This document shows, piece after piece, positions 8,776 to 16,122 of a stretch of DNA of 44,206 bases. The DNA is from Saccharopolyspora elongata (GTDB taxonomy: Bacteria > Actinomycetota > Actinomycetes > Mycobacteriales > Pseudonocardiaceae). The translations under genes were made by a program, and so were the position numbers. The notes below the pieces were generated by a model. That model saw only the letters and a list, made by a program, of their open reading frames with translations. It was not told where the DNA came from and did not search any database. The DNA is taken from positions 1 through 44,206 of the forward strand of contig NZ_SMKW01000077.1 of NCBI RefSeq assembly GCF_004348985.1, in the 5' to 3' direction. Each line of letters opens with the position of its first letter. Within the stretch, counting starts at the first letter, position 1.

Positions 8776-9474
8776 TCAGCTGCCGACCGGTTCGGGCAGT
8801 GCGCTCACCAGGCGCGCCCGGACGTCGTCCAGGTCGGTGGCGATGTAGCTGGCCCCGGCCAGGGCGTCTTCGGCCGGCGGGTAGTCGGAGTTGGGAATGG
8901 CCACCACAGTCATCCCCGCTGCGGCCGCGGCGCGCAACCCGTTGCTGGAGTCCTCGACCGCCAGGCAGTGTCGCGAGTCCTGGCCGAGCTTCTCCGCGGC
9001 GGAGAGGTACACGTCGGGGCTGGGCTTGCCCTTGGGCACCTCGGCGCTGGAGACCGTCGCCGTGAAGTGCTTGATCAGGCCGTGGCGGTCCAGGACCGCG
9101 TCGATGAGCCGGCGCGGCGCGGACGAGGCGAGCGCGATCGGGGCGCGTGCGGCGACCTCGGTGACCATCTTCTCGGCGCCGGTCAGCAGCTCGATCTCAC
9201 CGCCGTCGAGCGCGGCGATCATGTCGTCGACGACGATGCGCTCGGTCTCCACCGCGGACTCGGGGGCCGCGCTGAAGTCGGCCAGGAAGGCCGACCACTC
9301 GGGGGCGCTCATGCCCTGGACCTGCCGGGTCTGCTCCACCGTCCAGGTCTTGCCGCGAGCGGCGGCGAACTTCGCCCACATCCGCTCCCACAGGTGCTCG
9401 CTCTCGACCAGGACGCCGTCCATGTCGAACACGACCGCGCGGTGGGTGCCGTTCGGCCCTTCGGGCTGGGTCAT
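8776..9474 (-). CDS. HAD-superfamily phosphatase (beta-phosphoglucomutase/GPP-like)
   Basis: A 232-residue HAD hydrolase of the subclass with an N-terminal helical cap. Motif I is FDMDGV with D17 (nucleophile) and D19; motif II is the Ser in LASSAP; motif III/IV is the Lys of KGKPSPD plus VEDSSNG. It would dephosphorylate a sugar or polyol phosphate, or act as a phosphomutase. It is the first gene of the minus-strand catabolic operon; GGGAGG lies 5 nt before ATG 9474. The promoter and a probable DeoR operator lie directly upstream. Confidence 0.87.
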   Translation of the reverse strand: MTQPEGPNGTHRAVVFDMDGVLVESEHLWERMWAKFAAARGKTWTVEQTRQVQGMSAPEWSAFLADFSAAPESAVETERIVVDDMIAALDGGEIELLTGAEKMVTEVAARAPIALASSAPRRLIDAVLDRHGLIKHFTATVSSAEVPKGKPSPDVYLSAAEKLGQDSRHCLAVEDSSNGLRAAAAAGMTVVAIPNSDYPPAEDALAGASYIATDLDDVRARLVSALPEPVGS

Positions 9475-9504
9475 CTTTACCTCCCGCCAAACACTGACAC
9501 CGTC

Positions 9505-9533
9505 AAATTAACATGATTGACGTTAAGTGTCAC
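9505..9533 (-). promoter_or_regulatory. promoter of the catabolic operon
   Basis: On the minus strand, GTGACA (complement of 9528-9533) and TAATTT (complement of 9505-9510) are separated by exactly 17 nt. These are good -35 and -10 matches for a housekeeping sigma factor, about 30 nt upstream of the HAD start codon. The palindromic operator fills the spacer and overlaps the -10. Confidence 0.6.
9508..9526. promoter_or_regulatory. putative DeoR operator, copy 1 (TTAAC-N9-GTTAA)
   Basis: A 19-bp palindrome with half-sites TTAAC (9508-9512) and GTTAA (9522-9526). It lies between the -35 and -10 of the catabolic promoter, where a bound repressor would block RNA polymerase. The same half-sites with the same spacing recur before the MFS gene. 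The divergent DeoR gene starts 81 nt away. Confidence 0.6.
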
Positions 9534-9549
9534 CCTCAGAGTGATACTT
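9525..9549. repeat. inverted repeat upstream of the DeoR gene
   Basis: Nine-base arms (9525-9533 and 9541-9549) match at eight of nine positions around a 7-nt spacer. It lies 58 nt before the DeoR start codon, next to operator copy 1. It could be a second operator, used for autoregulation, or part of the DeoR promoter. Confidence 0.4.
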
Positions 9550-9606
9550 CTGCGAGTCCGCGATGTCCGGCGACACGTTCTCCGCACCACGGGGCAAGAT
9601 GGCCGC

Positions 9607-10395
9607 ATGTCGTCCGCACCGAAGAAGCAGTCCGCCCGGCTCCTGCGGCAGCAGAAGATCATCGACCACGTGGTCGGGCAGGGGTTCGCCAGCGCCGCGG
9701 AGCTGTCCGAGCTGACCGGCGTCAGCCTGATGACGGTGCACCGCGACCTCGACGACCTGGTCACCCGGGGCCTGCTGCGCAAGTACCACGGCGGCGTCTC
9801 CGCCCAGCCGTCCACGGTGTTCGAGAGCAGCTCGGACTTCCGGCTGCACACCCACACCGTCGAGAAGGAAGCGCTGGCCAAGGACGCGCTGCAGTTCATC
9901 ACGCCCGGCATGTCGGTGATGCTGGACGACTCGACCACCGCGCTCGCGCTGGCCAGGCTGCTGCCCGAGGTCGGCCCGCTGACCGTGGTCAGCAACTACC
10001 GCCAGGTCCAGGAGGCGCTGCGCGACGTGCCGGACATCCGGCTGATCGGTCTGGGCGGCGAGTACTCCCGCACCCACGACTCCTACCTGGGCCTGCCCTG
10101 CCAGGAGATGATCAGCACCTTCTCCGTGGACATCGTGTTCCTGTCCACCTCGGCGATGAACGCGCGGCTGACCTACCACCAGGAGCAGGAGATCGTGCTG
10201 GTCAAGCGGGCGATGCTGGCCAGCGCGACGACCAAGGTGCTGATGATGGACGCCAGCAAGGTGGCCCGCTCGGCGCTGCACCAGTTCGCGCCGGTGCGCG
10301 CCTTCGACCACGTGCTGCTGGCGGGCGAACTGGACGCGGCGCTGGTCGAGGAGATGCGCGAGGAGACCGACGTCCGGCTGTCGCCGGTGGAATGA
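9607..10395 (+). CDS. DeoR-family transcriptional repressor
   Basis: A 262-residue regulator: an N-terminal DeoR winged helix-turn-helix (about 13-65, including the signature LMTVHRDLDDL and KYHGG), then a sugar-phosphate-isomerase-like sensor domain (about 85-250). DeoR regulators usually bind a phosphorylated sugar from the pathway they control. It is divergent from the catabolic operon and upstream of the transporter; both carry the same palindrome. I chose ATG 9607 because the DeoR fold begins soon after it. The frame is open upstream to about 9517, but that stretch contains the inverted repeat and has no family-like sequence. Confidence 0.9.
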   Translation: MSSAPKKQSARLLRQQKIIDHVVGQGFASAAELSELTGVSLMTVHRDLDDLVTRGLLRKYHGGVSAQPSTVFESSSDFRLHTHTVEKEALAKDALQFITPGMSVMLDDSTTALALARLLPEVGPLTVVSNYRQVQEALRDVPDIRLIGLGGEYSRTHDSYLGLPCQEMISTFSVDIVFLSTSAMNARLTYHQEQEIVLVKRAMLASATTKVLMMDASKVARSALHQFAPVRAFDHVLLAGELDAALVEEMREETDVRLSPVE

Positions 10396-10412
10396 GCGGA
10401 CCAGCGACGCTG

Positions 10413-10461
10413 TTGATCTTCACAAAGATTGCAAATGAATTAACGTCTTGCGCGTTAAACT
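10413..10461 (+). promoter_or_regulatory. MFS promoter region
   Basis: Two readings are possible. TTGATC (10413-10418) and TGAATT (10436-10441) are spaced by 17 nt. Alternatively TAAACT (10456-10461) is the -10; it overlaps the GTTAA half-site in the same register as the -10 of the catabolic promoter, but its -35 is poor. Either way the operator overlaps the promoter. Confidence 0.4.
10440..10458. promoter_or_regulatory. putative DeoR operator, copy 2 (TTAACG-N7-CGTTAA)
   Basis: The half-sites of copy 1 are repeated with identical spacing and one extra symmetric base pair on each side of the centre. It lies 91 nt before the MFS start codon, within a short AT-rich island in otherwise GC-rich DNA. 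Confidence 0.6.
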
Positions 10462-10549
10462 GAACAAGGTGCATGATAGCCAGCACCCGTTGACCGGGGG
10501 CGCGTCCTAGCCGCGCACCACCGGGAAGTTCCGATCCTTGGAGACAGTG

Positions 10550-11914
10550 ATGTCCCAACAGACCTCTGCGGATGCCGAGTCGTTGCGGCCGGCCAGCAGA
10601 CTCGACCGCATCGGTATCCCCAGGCAGCTCTTCTGGGGCTTCATCGCCGTGCTGATCTTCATGATCGGCGACGGCGTGGAGACCACCTTCCTGTCGGACT
10701 ACCTGCAGCAACCCGAGGGCGGCGGACTGCCCGGCGCTACCGCGGCGTTCGCCACGGTCACCCTCTACGGCGTCGCGGCCATGATCGCCGCGTGGTTCTC
10801 CGGGACGCTCTCCTCCATCTGGGGCCCGCGCCGGGTCATGTGGCTCGGTGGCGCCTGGTGGGTCGTGTTCGAGGCCCTGTTCCTGTTCGTGGCGCTGCCC
10901 TCGCAGAACCCGACGTTCATCGTCGCCACCTACGGCATCCGCGGCTTCGCCTACCCGCTGTTCGCGTTCGCGTTCCTGGTGTGGGCGCAGATCGCCAGCC
11001 CCACCAAGATGCGCGGTTCAGTCGCCGGGTGGTTCTGGTTCGCCTTCACCGGTGGTCTGCCGACCCTGGGCGCGGCGGTCGCCGCGGTCTCCATCGGTGT
11101 GTTCGGTCTGAGCCAGCACGGCACGCTGGTGCTGTCGCTGGTGGTGGTCCTGATCGGTGTGCTCATCGGTAGCTTCGCGGTCCGCGAGGAGCACGGTCTC
11201 AAGCCGATCGCCGACGAGACGGTCGCCAACCCGCGCAGCCTCAAGCGGCTGGGCGAGGGCGTGGACATCCTCTGGCGCGACCGCCGCACCCTGGCCGGTG
11301 GCCTGATCCGCATCGTCAACACCGCGCCGCAGTACGGCTTCTTCGCGATGTTCCCGTTCGTGCTCGGCCCGGCCACGCCGGGCGGTGGCTTCCTCACCGC
11401 TCCGCAGCTGGCCACGCTCGCGTCGATCAGCTACGGCGCGAACATCGCCGCGAACCTGTTCTTCGGCGTGTTCGGCGACCGCTTCGGCTGGCGCCGCACG
11501 ATCACCTGGTTCGGCTGCGTGGGCTGCGCCATCGCGACCCCGTTGTGGTACTTCACCGCCGTGTCCACCCAGAGCTTCGCGGTGACCGCCACCTTCGGCG
11601 TCGTCTACGGCATCCTGCTGGCCGGGTTCGTCCCGCTGTCGGCGCTGATGCCGTCGATGGTCTCGCCCAAGGACAAGGGTTCGGCCCTGGCGATCCTGAA
11701 CTTCGGCGCCGGTGGCGCGGCGTTCGTCGGCCCGGTCGTGGTCACGATCCTGTTCCCGCTGGTCGGCGGCGGCGGGGTGGCCATCGCGTTCAGCGTGCTC
11801 TACATCCTGGTGGCGTTCCTGAGCCTGAAGGTCAAGGACGGCTGCGACCCCGGTGAGCAGAAGCTGGCGCAGCGAGCTGCGCAGCACGTCGCGACGGCCC
11901 GGTCCTCCGCGTAA
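10550..11914 (+). CDS. MFS transporter, polyol permease (RbtT/DalT/CsbX-like) family
   Basis: A 454-residue protein with about 12 hydrophobic segments. It resembles the ribitol/D-arabinitol permease subfamily in its N-terminal DGVETTFLS segment and the GFAYPLFAFAFLVW helix. It should import a polyol or related sugar by H+ symport into the adjacent catabolic pathway. I chose ATG 10550, with GGAG 6 nt upstream, over in-frame TTG 10538 and GTG 10547. It lies 154 nt after the DeoR gene with its own operator-bearing promoter, and a 15-bp hairpin follows. The exact substrate is inferred from neighbours only. Confidence 0.87.
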   Translation: MSQQTSADAESLRPASRLDRIGIPRQLFWGFIAVLIFMIGDGVETTFLSDYLQQPEGGGLPGATAAFATVTLYGVAAMIAAWFSGTLSSIWGPRRVMWLGGAWWVVFEALFLFVALPSQNPTFIVATYGIRGFAYPLFAFAFLVWAQIASPTKMRGSVAGWFWFAFTGGLPTLGAAVAAVSIGVFGLSQHGTLVLSLVVVLIGVLIGSFAVREEHGLKPIADETVANPRSLKRLGEGVDILWRDRRTLAGGLIRIVNTAPQYGFFAMFPFVLGPATPGGGFLTAPQLATLASISYGANIAANLFFGVFGDRFGWRRTITWFGCVGCAIATPLWYFTAVSTQSFAVTATFGVVYGILLAGFVPLSALMPSMVSPKDKGSALAILNFGAGGAAFVGPVVVTILFPLVGGGGVAIAFSVLYILVAFLSLKVKDGCDPGEQKLAQRAAQHVATARSSA

Positions 11915-13642
11915 GGTCCGCCGTCGTCGTGAGCCCGCGTCCCGAGGACGCGGGCTCACGTGCATTCGGCCGTCGTCGCCGAGCGCGACCAGGTGACGAC
12001 CGCCCGGTGTGAACGCGAACGGTCCGGCGATCCGGCCGGGGAGGACGGTCGTGGTGGTGCCGAGCACCGCGATCCGGCCTTCGGCGTCGCGGGCCGCGAC
12101 GATCGGGATGTCTCCGTCCAGCACGGCGAGCGCGGGATCGGACGTGGCGGCGGCGTCGATCGAGGCGACCGGCGACCATCCCGCGTGTTCGCCGAGCACG
12201 ACCAGCCGCCCGGTCGCGACCTCTCGGAACGCCGCGAACGACTGGCGGCCTCGCGCGACGGCAACGGATCCGGCCGCGCGGTGCGCTTCCGGCGGCGCGA
12301 CGAGCCGGCCGCCGGAGCCGTCGAGCCGCCAGTGCAGCAGCCCGGCTCGCGCGGTGGCGAAGACGTGCACCTCCCCGGTTCCGGTCAGCAGCACCGAAAC
12401 GGTGTCGACGACGCCGGTGCCGCCGAGGTCGGTCCAGGCCGGCTGATCGGCGAACCGCGTGCTCACGCCGCCGCGCGCGTTGCGGACCGCGACCAGCGTC
12501 CTGCCCTCCGGTGTCGTGACGGCCGCCGGTGGCCCGGCCGACGGGGCGCCGAGGTCCAGCCAGCGGTTCGTCCCGTTGCGGAGCAGGATCTTGCCAGTGC
12601 GGTCCTGGATCACGAGCGTGCCCGGATCAGCGAACCCCACCGACCCCTCGCGCGGCACGAACCCCGAAGTGTCCACAGCGGACTCCCCTGATTCGTTGCC
12701 TTCGAAGAGAATTCCACCTCGGACGTAGGCGTACGAGAGCCCGCCGTCCCGGCCGGTCGTGGCCCAGTTCGCGCTCCAGGGCCAGCGATGCCGCATGCTT
12801 CGCAGCCACGTCGCATAGGGCTCCGCCATGCTCACCTCGGCGTCGTGCTCCGCGTAGCGCGCGAAGATCGCGCGCTTGTCGTCGACGATCTCCACGGGCA
12901 GGTTCGGCGGCGCATCCGCGATGTTGTAGTCGCGGTAGTGGACCAGGTGCGCCGAACCGGCGGATCGCATCGCTAGCTCGGCGAATCGCGCGGTCATCAC
13001 GTGATCCGGGTGATCGTGGTGGACTCCCCATTGCGGCTGATATCGGACGTCCGGCTCGGGGTCGTGAGTCCGCACGATCCCGGGACCGAACCGCCGGTGG
13101 AGCCGGGCCAGCGCATCGAGCACCGAGGCGCGGTCGTGGACGCTGGTTCCCGCCAGCACCGAACCCTCCGGCCGCAGCGTCTCTACCCCGGCCGTCGAGT
13201 CGTGCCAGAGCCGGGTCAGCGCGTGCTTTCCTCCCGTGGCGTGCGGATCGTTGTCGTCGGGCAGGTTCAGGAACACCAGCCGCACCCGAGGCCGATCGCG
13301 CAAGGTCTGCACCTCGGCCTGACGGCCGCCGGGCAGCGCCAGCCCGGCATGGTCCCAGGTGTCGGGAACTCCGGCCATCGCCGCGAACGCCGCCCGAGCC
13401 CCGGCCTGCCGCTGCGCGGCGTACCGCGCGGCGGGCCGCACGTCGCTCTCCCCCGCCGTCAGGAACACCGTCGTCACGGTCGCGCCGGAGCGGATCGAGA
13501 TGGCCAGGTCCGGGTTCATGAACAGGATGTCGTCGTCGGGGTGCGCCACGACCTGCAGGTGGGAACGCGCCTGCGCGGCAGCGGCGGGATCGACGAGCAG
13601 GGCGATCAGCAGCACCGCGATCGCGACGGCAAGTCCTCTCAT
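11018..13642 (-). CDS. secreted PIG-L family deacetylase with propeller-like C-terminus; expected stop codon missing
   Basis: The start is ATG 13642, with GAGGAGG upstream and a 4-nt ATGA overlap with the GtrA-YfhO gene. Residues 1-25 form a signal peptide (hydrophobic core, then AAAQA). The LmbE/PIG-L domain follows: AHPDDD (H34, D36, D37) and HPDH (H211, H214) give the zinc site of N-acetylglucosaminyl de-N-acetylases. From about residue 330 there are repeated W-x-DLG and DG-x-hydrophobic blades, like PLL-type beta-propellers. Recognisable protein ends near residue 561 (about 11,960). The frame then stays open for some 310 codons through the terminator hairpin and antisense to the MFS gene, in register with its codons. 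That tail is Arg/Asp/Gln-rich and looks like an antisense shadow, so the real protein probably ends near 11,950 and its stop was lost. A TGA one frame over lies at the hairpin edge. Confidence 0.75.
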   Translation of the reverse strand: MRGLAVAIAVLLIALLVDPAAAAQARSHLQVVAHPDDDILFMNPDLAISIRSGATVTTVFLTAGESDVRPAARYAAQRQAGARAAFAAMAGVPDTWDHAGLALPGGRQAEVQTLRDRPRVRLVFLNLPDDNDPHATGGKHALTRLWHDSTAGVETLRPEGSVLAGTSVHDRASVLDALARLHRRFGPGIVRTHDPEPDVRYQPQWGVHHDHPDHVMTARFAELAMRSAGSAHLVHYRDYNIADAPPNLPVEIVDDKRAIFARYAEHDAEVSMAEPYATWLRSMRHRWPWSANWATTGRDGGLSYAYVRGGILFEGNESGESAVDTSGFVPREGSVGFADPGTLVIQDRTGKILLRNGTNRWLDLGAPSAGPPAAVTTPEGRTLVAVRNARGGVSTRFADQPAWTDLGGTGVVDTVSVLLTGTGEVHVFATARAGLLHWRLDGSGGRLVAPPEAHRAAGSVAVARGRQSFAAFREVATGRLVVLGEHAGWSPVASIDAAATSDPALAVLDGDIPIVAARDAEGRIAVLGTTTTVLPGRIAGPFAFTPGGRHLVALGDDGRMHVSPRPRDAGSRRRRTLRGGPGRRDVLRSSLRQLLLTGVAAVLDLQAQERHQDVEHAERDGHPAAADQREQDRDHDRADERRATGAEVQDRQGRTLVLGRDHRRHQRRQRDEPGQQDAVDDAEGGGHREALGGHGGEVPQRGRDGAAHAAEPGDRAAPAEAVAEHAEEQVRGDVRAVADRRERGQLRSGEEATARRGRAEHEREHREEAVLRRGVDDADQATGQGAAVAPEDVHALAQPLEAARVGDRLVGDRLETVLLADREATDEHTDQDHHQRQHQRAVLAQTEHTDGDRGDRRAQGRQTTGEGEPEPPGD
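11928..11960. terminator. hairpin terminator between MFS and PIG-L genes
   Basis: A perfect 15-bp stem (11928-11942 with 11946-11960) with a 3-nt loop, 14 nt after the MFS stop. There is no U-run. It should stop transcription from both convergent genes. The PIG-L reading frame runs through it without a stop codon. Confidence 0.8.
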
Positions 13643-16122
13643 CGCGGTTGCCTCCTCGCGCTCAGCGGGACGACGGTCAGCACCATCGCGAGCAGCGCTC
13701 CCGCGCACGCCAGCAGGAGGTGCAGGGCGAATCCGGGTGGACTCCAGGACAGCGCGAGCGTGCCGCCGGGCAGGCCGGGCGGCAGGCGCACGACGAGCAA
13801 ACCCGCTTCGGTGCCCTCGACCGGCACGCGTCGTCCGTCCACTGTGGCCTCATACCCGGGCCAAGCCAAGCGCGCGAAGACCAGCTCCGCCCGGTCACCG
13901 GTGCGACCGAACCGCACGGTCTCGCTGCGCTGCCCGTGCCGCAGGTCGTCGAGGACCTCCACGCCGCGGCTGGCGCTCAACCGCCCGCGCGGCCAAGGCA
14001 GGGCCGATTCTCGTTCCAGCACAACGACATCGCTGTTCCGCCGGGCGATCCGCCAGCCCGCCGGCGCTTCGGTCACCTCGCGGAGGCGGCGCTGCACCAC
14101 GACGTGGGTCGCCTTGAGCCGGTCGGCCAGCCCGCCCCACAACCGGTCGTAGGCCTGCGGGCAGGTGGCCCCGTAGTAGCTCAGGCAGAGCCGGCGGTGC
14201 AGCGCGTCGTGGCCGATTCCGGTGTAGGACACAAGGCTCGCGACCCCGGCAGCCGCGTGCATGTTGCCGAACAGCAGGTGCCGCCACGCGCTCCGGGAAG
14301 CGACGTCGTCGGGCGGGATCAGGTCTCGGTCGGCGATCTGCACCAGCGTGCCGCCGCGGAATTCCGCGGAGCGTGACCGGAGTTCGGCGACGGAGGTCGG
14401 GAAGTTGTAGACGGCGACATCCCGGTTGGCCGGGAACCAGGCCATTTGCAGCGCAAGCGCGCAGACCGTGCCGAGGTGCAGCACCGCGGCGACCAACCGC
14501 TTGCGGTGCACCAAGACGGCGAGCAGCAGGACGATCACGCCCAGCGACACGAGGTGCTTCGGTGCCAGCGCGGGCCACGCCGCGAACGCGAGATAGCCGC
14601 CCAGCAGGACAGATCCCGCGGAACACGCCATCCGCACCTTGAAGTGGTCGGTGCGCAAACCCCGCGACAGCGCCACGGCGAGCAACACCGCCAACGCCAG
14701 GTGCAGCACCGCAACGTGCCGCAGCGGCCACCGGAACAGCCACACGTTGGACGGCCCCAGGCACAGCAGGAAGTAGCAGCCCGCCACCACCACCGCGCAC
14801 CGGCAGCGGCGCCACAGCGCTCCGGCGGACCGCCAGTCCAGCCAGGCCAGCAGCGGGACGGCGAACCACGCGAAGTAGGTGGCGGGTACCGACATCCGGA
14901 AGGTGCCGAAGGACAGGATCTGCGGCACGAACGAGGGCATGCTCGCGGTCAGCAGATCACCGATGCCCGGCACCAGCCGGCCGATGTTGAACAGCTCGTG
15001 CCCGGATCGCCACCCCACCGCCGATGCCGCCAGCACCGGGAAGAACACCAGCGGCAGGCTCGCGGCGACCGCCACCCCCACCAGCACCAACCGCCGGACG
15101 CGCGGCCGGTCGCAGCCGGTTTCGGCCAGCAGCCCGGCGAAGATCACGCCCAGCGCCAGCACACCGTAGGGATCACCGGCGGAGACGCACAGGTAGCACA
15201 GCAGCCACGCCCCGAAAGCAGGCCTCCGCCGCCGCAACGCCCACCACGCCCACGGCAGCCACGCGAAGCCCATGAGCCCGCCCGCCCAGGTCGCGGCCTG
15301 GAAGTACAGCACGAACCCGGACACCGGCAGCGCCACCGCGAGCACCGACGCGATCCCGCGCGTCGCCCCGTAACCGCGGCAGAGCAGGAACGTTCCGACG
15401 CCGAGCGTGACGAGGAACTGCGTCTTCACCACCGCCGCGCCGACCGCGAGATCGCCGATCCACACCACCAGCAGGAAATCCAGCAGGTGCACCGGATTCC
15501 AGATCCCGAACAGCGCCTCGGCGGCCAGGTTCCCGCCCATCCACGAATCGACGTCCAGCCCCAGCGGCCAGTCCCCGGCGATCAGCCGCTCGCCCAGCCG
15601 GTGCCACATCGGGAGGAACTGCGCCGCGCTGTCGTCCCAGAAGTAGAACGACGGGTTCACCAGCACCGGGACCTGGCCCAGCACCGCGACGGCCGCCCCG
15701 ACACCGACCGCGCCCCGCCAGTCGACGCGCCGTTCGCGGCGACGCGGTCGGCCGGTGAGCGCCGCCCTGCTCAGCAGGAACGTCACGGGCACCACGACCA
15801 GGCCCGCCGCGACCGGGGCGAACCTCGAATCGACGCCGAACACCCCCACCAAAACCACGACGACGGCCGTGCTCAACCCGATCACGGTCAGGTTGGACAG
15901 CGGGAACAGCAGCAGGCTCCGCCGGTTCGGCACCACCCCGAAGGTGAACCGGCAGTTGAGCAGGTACGAGCACAGCGTCGCCACCGCCGTCGCGACCAGG
16001 TGCGCCACCAGGTACGGAACCAGCAGCAACAACGCCAGGTAGGCGGTGCAGTGCACGGCCGTGTTCACGCCGCCGACGAGCGCGAACCGCGCGAACTCCG
16101 ATCTGCTTGCCACGCGCCACAT
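13639..16122 (-). CDS. GtrA - YfhO-like membrane glycosyltransferase fusion
   Basis: An 827-residue membrane protein. Residues about 8-125 form a GtrA/GtcA domain of four helices (FARFALVGGVNT, then a NCRFTFG segment), the family linked to flipping of polyprenyl-phosphate sugars. Residues about 140-820 resemble YfhO-type GT-C proteins: an early Asp (DDSAAQFLP) in the first periplasmic loop, a GDWPLGLDVDSWMGGN segment, many helices and a soluble C-terminal domain before a last helix. In Bacillus, YfhO transfers GlcNAc from undecaprenyl phosphate to a cell-wall polymer after CsbB and GtcA act. Here flippase and transferase are one chain. I chose ATG 16122, which overlaps the upstream stop by 1 nt (TGATG); GTG 16125 is also possible. 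Confidence 0.82.
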   Translation of the reverse strand: MWRVASRSEFARFALVGGVNTAVHCTAYLALLLLVPYLVAHLVATAVATLCSYLLNCRFTFGVVPNRRSLLLFPLSNLTVIGLSTAVVVVLVGVFGVDSRFAPVAAGLVVVPVTFLLSRAALTGRPRRRERRVDWRGAVGVGAAVAVLGQVPVLVNPSFYFWDDSAAQFLPMWHRLGERLIAGDWPLGLDVDSWMGGNLAAEALFGIWNPVHLLDFLLVVWIGDLAVGAAVVKTQFLVTLGVGTFLLCRGYGATRGIASVLAVALPVSGFVLYFQAATWAGGLMGFAWLPWAWWALRRRRPAFGAWLLCYLCVSAGDPYGVLALGVIFAGLLAETGCDRPRVRRLVLVGVAVAASLPLVFFPVLAASAVGWRSGHELFNIGRLVPGIGDLLTASMPSFVPQILSFGTFRMSVPATYFAWFAVPLLAWLDWRSAGALWRRCRCAVVVAGCYFLLCLGPSNVWLFRWPLRHVAVLHLALAVLLAVALSRGLRTDHFKVRMACSAGSVLLGGYLAFAAWPALAPKHLVSLGVIVLLLAVLVHRKRLVAAVLHLGTVCALALQMAWFPANRDVAVYNFPTSVAELRSRSAEFRGGTLVQIADRDLIPPDDVASRSAWRHLLFGNMHAAAGVASLVSYTGIGHDALHRRLCLSYYGATCPQAYDRLWGGLADRLKATHVVVQRRLREVTEAPAGWRIARRNSDVVVLERESALPWPRGRLSASRGVEVLDDLRHGQRSETVRFGRTGDRAELVFARLAWPGYEATVDGRRVPVEGTEAGLLVVRLPPGLPGGTLALSWSPPGFALHLLLACAGALLAMVLTVVPLSARRQPR

